From assembly GCF_018122655.1 (NCBI RefSeq), contig NZ_JAGRQC010000004.1:1-64000 (forward strand): DNA of 64,000 nucleotides. The letters run 5' to 3'. This DNA comes from Stakelama marina. Its GTDB lineage: Bacteria; Pseudomonadota; Alphaproteobacteria; Sphingomonadales; Sphingomonadaceae. The position numbers were made by a program, and so were the translations under genes. Below are positions 53,720 to 61,602 of this stretch, piece by piece. The notes beneath the pieces were generated by a model. The model saw nothing but the letters and a program-made list of their open reading frames with translations. It had not been told where the DNA came from and ran no database searches. Numbering within the stretch: position 1 is the first letter of the stretch; each line of letters starts with the position of its first letter.

Positions 53720-54586
53720 TTGGCTGGCTGGACGATCGGAATCATCGGCGGATCGGGGTTGTACGACGTCGAGGGGATAGAGGGCGGCGAATGGGTCTCG
53801 GTCGAAAGTCCCTGGGGGCAGCCGTCTGACCAGTTCTTCACCGGCCATGTCGGCGAGGCGCGCGTCGTCTTCTTGCCGCGACACGGGCGAGGGCACCGCA
53901 TCGACCCCTCCGGGCTCAATGCACGCGCCAATATCGATTGCCTCAAGCGGCTGGGCGTAACCGACATCTTGGCGGTTTCGTCGGTTGGCTCGCTGGTCGA
54001 GGAGCGGCCGCCCGGCAGCTTCACCGTCGTCGATCAGTTCATCGACCGGACGCGCAGGCGGGTGTCGAGCTTTTTCGGCACCGGCATGGTCGCGCATGTG
54101 TCGATGGCCGATCCGGTCTGTCCCAGGCTGTCGCGCCTCGCGCTCGATGCCGCGCGCGAGGCGGGGGCGCAGGTTCATGACGGCGGCACCTATCTGGCGA
54201 TGGAGGGGCCGCAATTTTCCAGCCGCGCCGAAAGCAATCTCTACCGCCAATGGGGATGCGACGTGATCGGCATGACCGCGATGCCGGAGGCCAAACTCGC
54301 GCGCGAGGCGGAGCTCCCCTATGCGCTGGTCGGGATGGTCACCGATTATGACTGCTGGCGCGACGATGGTGACGATGTCGATGTCGCGCAGGTGATCGCG
54401 CAGCTTTCGGCGAACGCGGAAAAGGCGCGTGTGATGGTGGTCAGGCTGCTGCGCTCGCTGCCTGCGGAGCGCCCGTCATCGCCGATAGACACCTGCCTCG
54501 ACACGGCATTGATAACCGCGCCGCATGCGCGCGACCCTGCGCTGCTTGCCAGGCTCGATGCGGTGGCGGGACGGGTGACCGGCTGA
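53720..54586 (+). CDS. mtnP: S-methyl-5'-thioadenosine phosphorylase
   Basis: The 288-residue enzyme cleaves methylthioadenosine with phosphate to adenine and methylthioribose-1-phosphate. Family blocks: WTIGIIGGSGLYDV at the start, LPRHGRGHRIDPSGLNARANI (phosphate and substrate His), AVSSVGSLVEERPPGSFTVVDQFID, TYLAMEGPQFSSRAES and GMTAMPEAKLAREAELPYA, with D in VTDYDCW. The TTG at 53720 is chosen because it puts the family start after an AGGACGGG site; an ATG at 53666 adds unrelated residues. It complements the methionine operon at 58.5 kb by recycling MTA, a by-product of SAM use. Confidence 0.92.
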   Translation: MAGWTIGIIGGSGLYDVEGIEGGEWVSVESPWGQPSDQFFTGHVGEARVVFLPRHGRGHRIDPSGLNARANIDCLKRLGVTDILAVSSVGSLVEERPPGSFTVVDQFIDRTRRRVSSFFGTGMVAHVSMADPVCPRLSRLALDAAREAGAQVHDGGTYLAMEGPQFSSRAESNLYRQWGCDVIGMTAMPEAKLAREAELPYALVGMVTDYDCWRDDGDDVDVAQVIAQLSANAEKARVMVVRLLRSLPAERPSSPIDTCLDTALITAPHARDPALLARLDAVAGRVTG

Positions 54587-54593
54587 GCAACAA

Positions 54594-54616
54594 GGTGTGT
54601 TGACACAATAACACAC
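54594..54616. promoter_or_regulatory. Palindromic site upstream of the DUF5694 gene, inverted copy of the telA site
   Basis: Perfect 7-bp arms GTGTGTT (54595-54601) and AACACAC (54610-54616) flank an 8-bp spacer. A TTGACA at 54600 with TATGCC 16 bp later would form a sigma-70 promoter overlapping the site, so a bound repressor would block it. The same core in reverse orientation lies upstream of telA at 48554. Confidence 0.55.
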
Positions 54617-54654
54617 ATCCCTATGCCTCCCACGAAAGGCAGTGGGAGGAAACG

Positions 54655-55722
54655 ATGTTGAAGATGGTGATCGCGGCGGCGCTGCTCGCGGTCCCCGCAG
54701 CGCATGCGGGGCAGGCAAGGTTCGATCCGCGCGACTATAAGGATCAGGTCGCGGGGCCGCCGACCCGGGTGATGGTGCTCGGTACGCCGCATCTTTCGCA
54801 CATGCCCGACGCCTTCAGGCTGTCGGACCTGAGCCTGCTGATGCAGCGGCTTGCCGACTGGAAGCCCGACATCATCACCATCGAACATGTCGCGGGTGAC
54901 GAATGCGATCACCTGAAACGCTATGCGCCTGTCTTCTACGATGCCGATGAATATTGCCGCGACAGCGCGGAGGCCGAGCGCGCGGTTGGGCTCGACCGGC
55001 GCGACGCGGTGATCGCGGCCAACCGGCTGTGGCGCAAATGGCCGGCGCACCCCGCCGCATCGGAACGTCGCCGCATGGCGGCGATCCTGCTCGCATCGGG
55101 CGAGGCGCCGTCTGCGCTGGTGCAATGGCTTCGCCTGCCGGAGGCGGAGCGCCATGCAGAGGGCGACCTGACAAAGCCGCTTGTCGAGACTTTGGAAAAG
55201 CTTCGCGGCAACGCCAATGAAGATTATTCGGTGGCGGCAAAGCTCGCTGCGCGGCTCGGGCTCGAGCGCGTCTATTCGGTCGATGATCACAGCGCCGATG
55301 GCGCGGTCGAGGCGACCGATGCCTATGGCGCGGCGTTGAAGCGCATCTGGTCCGGCCCGGCGGGCGAGAAACGGAAAAAGCAGCGCGAAAAGGCCGATAC
55401 CTGGCTGGGAACGCCCGAGGGCACGCTTGCCTATTATCGGCGGCTGAACGCGCCCGGGCAGGCGCGCATCGTATTCGACAGCGATTTCGGCGCCGCCGCA
55501 AAGGATAACGCGCCAGGTTGGCCGGGACGCGAATATGCCGGCTGGTGGGAAGCGCGAAACCTGCACATGGCGGCCAATATCCGCGCCGCGCTGACCGGTC
55601 ATCCGGGCGCAAGGGCGCTCGTCATCGTCGGTGCGTCGCACAAGGGATATCTCGAAGCCTATCTCGGCATGATGCAGGCGATCCGCATTGCCGAGACCGA
55701 CGAGGTGCTCGCGCCGAAGTGA
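54655..55722 (+). CDS. DUF5694 family exported protein
   Basis: The 355-residue product has a signal peptide (MLKMVIAAALLAVPAAHA), then a motif series TRVMVLGTPHLSHMPDAFRLSD, PDIITIEHVAGDECDHL, and C-terminal ALVIVGASHKGYLEAYLGMM. The GTPHLS and GASH histidines recall the TraB/GumN-like and DUF5694 family, which may be metal-dependent hydrolases. A central helical part holds WLRLPEAERHAEGDLTKPL and KKQREKADTW. Substrate unknown. Expression is probably controlled by the palindrome at 54594, 39 bp before the start. Confidence 0.8.
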   Translation: MLKMVIAAALLAVPAAHAGQARFDPRDYKDQVAGPPTRVMVLGTPHLSHMPDAFRLSDLSLLMQRLADWKPDIITIEHVAGDECDHLKRYAPVFYDADEYCRDSAEAERAVGLDRRDAVIAANRLWRKWPAHPAASERRRMAAILLASGEAPSALVQWLRLPEAERHAEGDLTKPLVETLEKLRGNANEDYSVAAKLAARLGLERVYSVDDHSADGAVEATDAYGAALKRIWSGPAGEKRKKQREKADTWLGTPEGTLAYYRRLNAPGQARIVFDSDFGAAAKDNAPGWPGREYAGWWEARNLHMAANIRAALTGHPGARALVIVGASHKGYLEAYLGMMQAIRIAETDEVLAPK

Positions 55723-55774
55723 GGCGCCTGCGCGTTCAGGCGCGATAAAGTGCGTGTGCGGCAGGAAATCTCGG

Positions 55775-56539
55775 ATGGCGTATGCGCAATCTTTCGGGGC
55801 GGGGTATGGCGGAAAGCCGCCGCGGCGAGCGCGTCTGACGGCAATTGCCGCGGCGCTGGGCGCCAATGCGGCGCTGATCGCGGGACTCTGGCTCGGGCTG
55901 CCGGTTACCCTGACGGAGGTGGTGAGCAGGCCGCTGGCGGTTTTCGACGTCGTACCCCCGCCACCGCCTCCCGAAATTGAAAAACCCGCCGCAAAGCCGT
56001 CGACCGCGAATGAGGGTGCCGCAGCCCCGCCGAACAGGAAGGCACGGCCGGTCCCCGTCGTCGCGCCCGAACCCAAGGTCGTGACGCGACCGCCCATGCC
56101 GCTTCCCGTAGCGCCGGCCGCGGCGGATGGAACCGAAAGTGCCTCGGGCGCCGCCGAAACGCCGGGTCCGGGGACGGGCGCGGGCGGCGTGGGTAGTGGA
56201 ACCGGAAACGGCGGATCGGGCACCGGCAGCGGATCGGGCATCGCCGTCCATGCTCGCCACACAAGCGGTACTATCACCAATCGCGACTATCCCAAAAGTG
56301 CCAGCAAGGCGGGCGTGCGCGGCAGCGTTACGGTGACACTGTCGGTCGATGCGCGCGGTCGCGTGACGAATTGCACCGTGGCGCTGTCGAGCGGCAATGC
56401 CGCGCTCGATGCGACTACCTGCCGGCTTGCGCAGAAGCGTTTTCGCTACGACCCCGCACGCAACGGAAATGGCGAGGCTGTCCCGGATCTCGCCGGCTGG
56501 CGGCAGGACTGGTGGCTGGAAGGGCAGCGCAGGCCGTGA
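55775..56539 (+). CDS. TonB-like energy-transducing protein
   Basis: The 254-residue protein has an uncleaved N-terminal membrane helix (LTAIAAALGANAALIAGLWLGL), a Pro/Ala/Gly-rich periplasmic linker (VVPPPPPPEIEKP, then GTGAGGVGSGTGNGGSGTGSGSG) that spans the periplasm, and a C-terminal TonB domain (residues ~165-254: RDYPKSASKAGVRGSVTVTLSVDARGRVTNCTVALSSGNAALDATTC). It can link inner-membrane proton energy to the TonB receptors in the window. No exbB/exbD gene is adjacent. The ATG at 55775 has an AGGA site. Confidence 0.88.
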   Translation: MAYAQSFGAGYGGKPPRRARLTAIAAALGANAALIAGLWLGLPVTLTEVVSRPLAVFDVVPPPPPPEIEKPAAKPSTANEGAAAPPNRKARPVPVVAPEPKVVTRPPMPLPVAPAAADGTESASGAAETPGPGTGAGGVGSGTGNGGSGTGSGSGIAVHARHTSGTITNRDYPKSASKAGVRGSVTVTLSVDARGRVTNCTVALSSGNAALDATTCRLAQKRFRYDPARNGNGEAVPDLAGWRQDWWLEGQRRP

Positions 56540-56614
56540 AAAGACTGCCGGCGGGTTGAGCAGGGCAGGCGGTGGCCGTTAGACGGGGCCGATCACAGCC
56601 AGAGGTCCCGCACG

Positions 56615-56836
56615 ATGAAAACGCTGATCCGCGATTACCCCTATATCCATCTGGCGATCGGCCTGCTGGGCAATCTCTGTTTCCTCGTCGGGTCGGTGCT
56701 GTTCTTCAAGCAGTTCGAGGCCTGGCACACCACCGCGGTCTGGCTGTTCGTTGCGGGGTCCGCCGGAATGTTGCTCGGCGCGCTCGGCAAGGCGGCTACC
56801 GATATCATCAACGCCCGGGAAAATCGGAACCGATAA
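56615..56836 (+). CDS. Small YrhK-like membrane protein
   Basis: The 73-residue protein has two transmembrane helices, YIHLAIGLLGNLCFLVGSVLFF and TTAVWLFVAGSAGMLLGALG, with a conserved basic ending (AATDIINARENRNR). The arrangement and the FKQFEAW loop match the YrhK domain. Members are probably small envelope-stress or structural membrane proteins, without known activity. It is convergent with the aldo/keto reductase and has an AGAGG Shine-Dalgarno. Confidence 0.8.
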   Translation: MKTLIRDYPYIHLAIGLLGNLCFLVGSVLFFKQFEAWHTTAVWLFVAGSAGMLLGALGKAATDIINARENRNR

Positions 56837-56840
56837 TAGC

Positions 56841-57791
56841 TCAGCAGCCCGCCGCGGTCAGCGCCGTCAGCTGTTCGTCGTTGAGGGCGACGTCCCACGA
56901 GCCGATGATGTCGTCGAGCTGTTCGGTGCTGGTGGCGCTGGCGATCGGCGCGGTGACGCCGGGCTGCGCGGCGAGCCAGGCCAGCGCGATCTGCGCGTGC
57001 GATGCGCCGGTCTGTTCGGCGACCTGATCCATCGCGTCGAGCACCGCCTTGCCCTTTCCTTCGAGCAGGTCGGCCATGCGACTGCCGCGAACGCTTTTGC
57101 CGAGATCGTCTTTCGAACGGTACTTGCCCGTCAGGAACCCCGATGCGAGCCCGTAATAGGGCACGACGCCGATATTGTGCTGGATGCAGAGGTCCTGCAA
57201 CTCGCCCTCGAACTTGCTGCGGCTGACGAGATTATATTCGGGTTGCAGCACATGGTAATGCGGCAGGCCCTCGCGCGTCGACGTGTCGATCGCTTCTTTC
57301 AGCCGCGCGGCATGATAGTTGGACGCGCCGAGCGCGCGGACCTTGCCGGCGTCGATCAGCTTGGCGAACGCACCGAGCACGTCCTCGAGCGGCTGATCCT
57401 CGTCATCCCTGTGCGCGAAATATAGGTCGATGCGATCAGTGCCGAGTCGTTTCAGCGATGCCTCGCACGCAGCCGCGATGCGCTCGGGCGCCAATCCCTT
57501 GCCGCCGTCACCGGGGAGCATACCGACCTTGGTCGCGATCAGCACCTCATCGCGCTTGCCCGACTGTTTCAGCCATTCGCCGATGACGCTTTCGGATTCG
57601 CCGCCCGAATGCCCTTCGACCCACGCCGAATAGACATCGGCGGTGTCGATCATCGTGCCGCCGCGTTCGACCCAGCGATCGAGGATACGGAAACTGGTCT
57701 GCTTGTCGGCGGTCCAGCCGAATACGTTTCCGCCGAGCACGAGCGGCGGTGTTCGAAGGTCGGTGGCGCCCAGTTTGCGCATCTCGGTCAT
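56841..57791 (-). CDS. Aldo/keto reductase
   Basis: The 316-residue NADPH-dependent oxidoreductase has the TIM-barrel AKR pattern: LGGNVFGW near strand 1, MIDTADVYSAW with the catalytic Asp-Tyr, ATKVGML with the Lys, DRIDLYFAHRDD with the His, LQPEYNLVSRSKFEGEL and the C-terminal GASHAQIALAWL coenzyme-binding part. Substrate unknown, probably an aldehyde or ketone. Its ATG overlaps the preceding lipoprotein stop (ATGA), so they are co-translated. AGGAGATGA is the ribosome site. Confidence 0.9.
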   Translation of the reverse strand: MTEMRKLGATDLRTPPLVLGGNVFGWTADKQTSFRILDRWVERGGTMIDTADVYSAWVEGHSGGESESVIGEWLKQSGKRDEVLIATKVGMLPGDGGKGLAPERIAAACEASLKRLGTDRIDLYFAHRDDEDQPLEDVLGAFAKLIDAGKVRALGASNYHAARLKEAIDTSTREGLPHYHVLQPEYNLVSRSKFEGELQDLCIQHNIGVVPYYGLASGFLTGKYRSKDDLGKSVRGSRMADLLEGKGKAVLDAMDQVAEQTGASHAQIALAWLAAQPGVTAPIASATSTEQLDDIIGSWDVALNDEQLTALTAAGC

Positions 57792-57976
57792 TGGTTCATC
57801 TCCTGATCGGCGCCGACCGCATTGGCCGAAACGCTGTTGGCATCGAGCATCGCGGCAGCGTCGTTCAGCGATTTCGCCTCTCCGACGGTCACCCCGCCTG
57901 GCCCCTCGGCAGTGTCGGGCTGACCGCACGCCGTCAGTGCGAGCGGCAGAAGGAGAAGGCATGGCAACAGGCGCAT
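57788..57976 (-). CDS. Small lipoprotein coupled to the aldo/keto reductase
   Basis: The 62-residue lipoprotein (signal MRLLPCLLLLPLALTAC, lipobox LTAC) has a short acidic, Ala-rich mature part (TAEGPGGVTVGEAKSLNDAAAMLDANSVSANAVGADQE). No family is recognised. Its stop overlaps the reductase ATG, so it is co-translated; a role in anchoring or sensing is unknown. Confidence 0.65.
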   Translation of the reverse strand: MRLLPCLLLLPLALTACGQPDTAEGPGGVTVGEAKSLNDAAAMLDANSVSANAVGADQEMNQ

Positions 57977-58002
57977 GATCGGAATAATCCCCCTGACAGA
58001 CG

Positions 58003-58034
58003 AAGGGCCGCGTCGATTGTCGAACGCGGCCCTT
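58003..58034 (-). terminator. Perfect 11-bp hairpin between two lipoprotein genes
   Basis: The arms AAGGGCCGCGT (58003-58013) and ACGCGGCCCTT (58024-58034) flank a 10-nt loop. On the minus strand it follows the lipoprotein gene ending at 58088 and precedes the gene starting at 57976. The tail TTCGTCTGTC is weakly T-rich. Confidence 0.75.
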
Positions 58035-58087
58035 CCAATTTCGATCCGGGCGATTCCTCACCGCCCGGAAATGCAAGGCTGCACAGC

Positions 58088-58378
58088 TTAGTGCTGCATG
58101 TCCTCGCCGGCATTTTCAAGAGCCTGACCGGTCTGCGTCTTCGCCGTATCGGCGCCGTTCTCGATCGCGTCGCCGGCCTGATCGGCAGCGTTTTCGGCCG
58201 CGCCGAACGCCTGGTCGCTGGCGGCGTCGAGATCGCCGACGGCGTTGCTCATCGTGGCGCTCGTATCTGCTGCCATCGCATTGGCGGCTTCGGCGCTTTC
58301 GTTCTGCGCATGGTCGGAACAGGCGGCAAGGCCAAGTGCGGCCGCCGCGGTCATCGATACCAGAATGGCTTTTTTCAT
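58088..58378 (-). CDS. Ala-rich small lipoprotein
   Basis: The 96-residue product has a lipobox LAAC after MKKAILVSMTAAAALG, and a mature part of amphipathic heptad-like repeats (AGDAIENGADTAKTQTGQAL) rich in Ala, Asp and Thr. It resembles small general-stress or entericidin-like lipoproteins, but the family is not certain. A candidate EcfG promoter lies upstream and a terminator downstream, so it is a single-gene unit. Confidence 0.72.
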   Translation of the reverse strand: MKKAILVSMTAAAALGLAACSDHAQNESAEAANAMAADTSATMSNAVGDLDAASDQAFGAAENAADQAGDAIENGADTAKTQTGQALENAGEDMQH

Positions 58379-58412
58379 CAGGCTCCCTTTCGATTATTGC
58401 CAGTTGGCTCCC

Positions 58413-58437
58413 AACTGCGGACGCTAGCCATGGTTCC
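58413..58437 (-). promoter_or_regulatory. Candidate EcfG promoter for the Ala-rich lipoprotein
   Basis: On the minus strand GGAAC (58437-58433) is followed after 16 bp by AGTT (58416-58413), one base from the EcfG consensus CGTT. It lies ~35 bp before the lipoprotein start. Confidence 0.4.
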
Positions 58438-58470
58438 ATGGCGCTGCAAGCAATCGGGCGCCGCAGCGCG

Positions 58471-58499
58471 TTGACCACATATAAAGATATCTTTATATG
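58471..58499 (+). promoter_or_regulatory. Promoter with overlapping 22-bp palindromic operator of the methionine operon
   Basis: TTGACC (58471-58476) and TATATG (58494-58499) are 17 bp apart. A perfect 22-bp palindrome with half site CATATAAAGAT (58478-58499) covers the spacer and the -10. An ArsR-type repressor bound here would block RNA polymerase. The motif is close to SahR-type operators, which have AAGATATCTT centres; this match is from memory. The predicted start site is about 58506, one base before the ATG. Confidence 0.8.
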
Positions 58500-58506
58500 A
58501 TGCTGC

Positions 58507-59466
58507 ATGGCTGAAGCTCTCGACATCTTCCGCGCGCTCGCCGATTCGACGCGGTTGCGGATTCTTGCGCTCCTGCGGCGCATGGAACTGTCGGTGGGCG
58601 AGCTTGCCCAGGTGCTGGACCAGAGCCAGCCGCGTGTATCGCGACATGTGAAGATTCTTGCCGACGCGCGGCTCGTCGAGCGCCGCAAGGAAGGAAGCTG
58701 GGTGTTCGTGGCGCTTGGCCAGCCCGAACGTGTCGAACCGCTGCTCCTTGCGCTCGATCGCTGGGGGGAGGGCAATGCCGATGCGGAAGCGCTTGCCGAT
58801 GCCGAACGGCTCGACGCGGTACGTCAGGACCGGACCAGCGCCGCGGCGCAGTGGTTCGAGGCGCATGCCGGCGAATGGGACGCTATTCGTTCGCTCCATG
58901 TCGCCGAAAGCGAGATCGAGGCGGCGATGCAGGAGGCGATCGGCGACGCGCCGATCGGCCGGCTCGTCGACATCGGCACCGGCACCGGCCGCATGCTCGA
59001 ACTGTTCGCCCCGCAGGCCGAAAGCGCGATCGGTATCGACCGGTCGTCGGAGATGTTGCGGCTCGCGCGCGCCAAGCTGTCCGAACAGGGGCTGACGCAT
59101 GCCGAGCTTCGCCAAGCCGATTTCTATGCGTTGCCGATCCTCGGCGAAACTGCCGATGCGGTGATCTTTCACCACGTTCTGCATTTCGCACAGCAGCCCG
59201 AAATGGCGATCGGCGAGGCGGCGCGCGTGCTGGGCGCAGGCGGGAGGCTGGTGATCGTCGATTTCGCCCCGCACGATCGCGAGGAACTTCGCACCAGCGA
59301 TGCGCATGCGCGGCTGGGTTTTTCGGACGAGCAGATGCTCGGCTGGTTCAAGGCGGCGAATCTCTCGCCGGTCAGGACCGAAATGCTGGGCGGCGGCGAA
59401 CTGACGGTGAAATTATGGCTCGCGCGCAAGGCCGGCGAGCCGGGAATCAAAAGGAAAGCGGCATGA
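58507..59466 (+). CDS. SahR-type ArsR regulator fused to a methyltransferase-like domain
   Basis: The 319-residue protein has an N-terminal winged helix (residues ~5-80: IFRALADSTRLRILALLRR, then QSQPRVSRHVKILADARLVERR) of the ArsR family. A class I methyltransferase fold follows (~130-310) with SAM-motif VDIGTGTGRMLELFA and VIFHHVLHF. Fusions of this type are reported for S-adenosylhomocysteine-sensing regulators of methionine genes in alphaproteobacteria. The methyltransferase domain can bind SAM or SAH as the signal. It is first in the operon with metF and metH and sits behind the palindrome, so it likely represses its own operon. No Shine-Dalgarno precedes the ATG. Confidence 0.85.
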   Translation: MAEALDIFRALADSTRLRILALLRRMELSVGELAQVLDQSQPRVSRHVKILADARLVERRKEGSWVFVALGQPERVEPLLLALDRWGEGNADAEALADAERLDAVRQDRTSAAAQWFEAHAGEWDAIRSLHVAESEIEAAMQEAIGDAPIGRLVDIGTGTGRMLELFAPQAESAIGIDRSSEMLRLARAKLSEQGLTHAELRQADFYALPILGETADAVIFHHVLHFAQQPEMAIGEAARVLGAGGRLVIVDFAPHDREELRTSDAHARLGFSDEQMLGWFKAANLSPVRTEMLGGGELTVKLWLARKAGEPGIKRKAA

Positions 59467-60404
59467 CCCTGTCCGTCGATCAACTCGAAGAAGCGCGTCG
59501 TGCGCTCGACGAACCGCTATTTGCGGATCTTGCCGGCGATGCGGAGGTATCGTTCGAATTCTTCCCGCCCAAATCGGAGAAGATGGCCGAGACGCTGTGG
59601 CAGTCGGTCGAGACGCTGGCGCCGCTCGGCCCGCGCTTCGTGTCGGTGACTTATGGTGCAGGCGGGTCGACACGCGAGCGCACGCATCAGACGGTGGCGC
59701 GGATTCAGCGCGAAACGCCGCTCAACGCCGCTGCCCACCTGACCTGCGTCGAGGCGTCGCGCGACGAGATCGATGCGGTGGCGGAGGAATATTGGGCGGC
59801 CGGCATCCGCCACATCGTGGCGCTGCGCGGCGATCCTCCCGAGCAGGGGCAGAAATTCAAGGCACATCCCGACGGCTATGCCAACGCCGCCGAGCTGACG
59901 GCTGGGCTGAAGAAGCTGCACCCGTTCGAAATCTCGGTCGCGGCCTATCCCGAATGCCATCCGGACTCGGTCGATGTCGCCGCCGATCTCGACAATCTGA
60001 AGCGCAAGTTCGATGCGGGCGCGACGCGCGCGATCACGCAGTTCTTCTTTTCGCCCGAAGCATTTTTCAAGTTTCGCGACGCGGCGGCCGCGGCTGGTAT
60101 CGACGAAGAGATCGTGCCGGGAATCCTGCCGGTGTCGAACGTCGCGCAAACGCGCAAATTCGCGGGCATCTGCGGCGCGGAAATTCCGGCGTGGATGGAC
60201 CGCCTTTTCGAAGGGCTCGACGACCATCCCGATGCGCGCAAGCTGGTCGCCGCAACGCTCGCGGCGGAGATGTGCCGCAAGCTGTACGCGGGCGGCGTGC
60301 GTCACTTCCATTTCTACACGCTCAACCGCGCGGAGCTGAGCTTCGCGATCTGCCACCTGCTCGGGCTGCGCGCGAATGGCGCGGCCAGGAAGCAGGCGGC
60401 GTAA
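59463..60404 (+). CDS. metF: Methylenetetrahydrofolate reductase
   Basis: The 313-residue FAD enzyme makes 5-methyl-THF for MetH. Family blocks: SFEFFPPKSEKMAETLW, SVTYGAGGSTRERT, HLTCVEASRDEI, HIVALRGDPPEQG, AAYPECHPDS and ITQFFFSPEAFFKF, with C-terminal GVRHFHFYTLNRAEL. The start overlaps the regulator's end by 4 bp (ATGA). It has the expected single-domain bacterial length. Regulated by the SahR-type operator at 58478. Confidence 0.96.
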   Translation: MTLSVDQLEEARRALDEPLFADLAGDAEVSFEFFPPKSEKMAETLWQSVETLAPLGPRFVSVTYGAGGSTRERTHQTVARIQRETPLNAAAHLTCVEASRDEIDAVAEEYWAAGIRHIVALRGDPPEQGQKFKAHPDGYANAAELTAGLKKLHPFEISVAAYPECHPDSVDVAADLDNLKRKFDAGATRAITQFFFSPEAFFKFRDAAAAAGIDEEIVPGILPVSNVAQTRKFAGICGAEIPAWMDRLFEGLDDHPDARKLVAATLAAEMCRKLYAGGVRHFHFYTLNRAELSFAICHLLGLRANGAARKQAA

Positions 60405-60414
60405 TCATCAATAT

Positions 60415-60435
60415 CCTCCCCCCGGATGTGGGAGG
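60415..60435 (+). other. Hairpin that contains the metH1 ribosome site
   Basis: The arms CCTCCC (60415-60420) and GGGAGG (60430-60435) flank a 9-nt loop. The right arm is part of the metH1 Shine-Dalgarno region (GGGAGGAGAGGG), so folding could partly hide it. Confidence 0.5.
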
Positions 60436-60450
60436 AGAGGGAAGACAATC

Positions 60451-61500
60451 ATGACAACGCCACGCGAAAAACTGCTCGCAGAGGCCGAAAAGCGCATCCT
60501 GATCTCGGATGGCGCATTCGGGACCGAAATCCAGAACTGGAAATTGTCCGAGGCCGATTACGCCGGCGACCTTGGCCTGTCGCACGACCAGAAGGGCAAT
60601 AACGACATCCTTGCGCTGTCGAAGCCCGACGTGATCGAGGCGATCACCCGCTCCTATTTCGAGGCGGGGTCGGACATCGTCGAAACCAATACTTTTTCGG
60701 CGAACCGCATCAGCCAGGCCGATTACGGTGCCGAGGACAAGGTGCGCGAGCTCAACATCGCTTCCGCCCGTATCGCGCGAGAGGTCGCCGACGAATTCGA
60801 GAAGAAGGACGGTCGCCCCCGCTTCGTCGCGGGCGCGATCGGGCCGACCAACAAGACATTGTCGCTCAGCCCCGACGTCAACGATCCCGGCTTTCGCGAG
60901 ATCGATTTCGACTATCTGAAGGGTGTTTATCGCGAACAGGTCGATGCGCTGGTCGAAGGCGGTGCCGATTTCATCCTGATCGAGACCGTGTTCGACACGC
61001 TCAATGCCAAGGCGGGCGTGATGGCCGCGCTCGAGGCGGGCGAGGCGCTTGGCCGCGATTTGCCGATCCAGCTTTCGATGACGCTGACCGACCTGTCGGG
61101 CCGTAACCTGTCGGGCCATACGGTCGAGGCGTTCTGGCACGCGGTGCGCCATGCGAAACCGCTTACCATCGGCCTCAACTGCTCGTTCGGCGCCGAGCAG
61201 CTCAAGCCGCATGTAAAGGCGCTGAGTGCGATCGCCGACACGCTGATCATGGTCTATCCCAATGCGGGCCTGCCCAATGAACTGGGTGAATATGACGAGG
61301 CGCCGGAAACCACCGCGAAGCTCGTCGCCGAATGGGCAAAGAATGGACAGGTCAACGTGCTCGGCGGCTGCTGCGGTTCGACGCCTGCGCATATCAAGGC
61401 GATGGCCGAGGCGGTGCAGGGCATCGACCCGCGCAAGCTTCCCGAGCCGCCGGTCGTGACGCGCCTCGCGGGCCTCGAACCGATGACCATGGCGGCCTAG
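60451..61500 (+). CDS. metH1: Methionine synthase, homocysteine-binding half (split MetH)
   Basis: The 349-residue protein is the homocysteine S-methyltransferase domain of cobalamin-dependent methionine synthase. Zinc-binding residues are in LNCSFGAEQ (first Cys) and GGCCGSTPAHI (two Cys). The N-terminal ISDGAFGTEIQ and ETNTFSANRI match the TIM barrel. The folate, cobalamin and activation domains are in the next gene, so MetH is split here, as commonly seen in alphaproteobacteria. The two must associate to work. Start ATG at 60451 has GGGAGGAGAGGG. Confidence 0.94.
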   Translation: MTTPREKLLAEAEKRILISDGAFGTEIQNWKLSEADYAGDLGLSHDQKGNNDILALSKPDVIEAITRSYFEAGSDIVETNTFSANRISQADYGAEDKVRELNIASARIAREVADEFEKKDGRPRFVAGAIGPTNKTLSLSPDVNDPGFREIDFDYLKGVYREQVDALVEGGADFILIETVFDTLNAKAGVMAALEAGEALGRDLPIQLSMTLTDLSGRNLSGHTVEAFWHAVRHAKPLTIGLNCSFGAEQLKPHVKALSAIADTLIMVYPNAGLPNELGEYDEAPETTAKLVAEWAKNGQVNVLGGCCGSTPAHIKAMAEAVQGIDPRKLPEPPVVTRLAGLEPMTMAA

Positions 61501-61505
61501 TCCTC

Positions 61506-61602
61506 CTCCCGCGTGCGGGAGGGGTTAGGGGAGGGGCTGTCCTTCCTTACGCCGCCCGTAAGCGTTTTCTTTCCCTCCCCCGACCCCTCCCGCACGCGGG
61601 AG
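61506..61602. repeat. REP-like inverted repeat between the metH halves
   Basis: A 30-bp arm at 61506-61535 is matched by an inverted copy at 61573-61602 (28 of 30 positions). Each arm has its own small palindrome CTCCCGC-GT-GCGGGAG. The two copies are 37 bp apart, and the right arm ends within the metH2 ribosome site. This is a mobile-looking repeat pair inserted between two genes of one operon. Confidence 0.75.

Noticed and set aside
58379..58506. A SAM riboswitch ahead of the methionine operon
   Set aside because: The 5' UTR is too short between promoter and ATG and no riboswitch core is visible; a protein operator explains the region.
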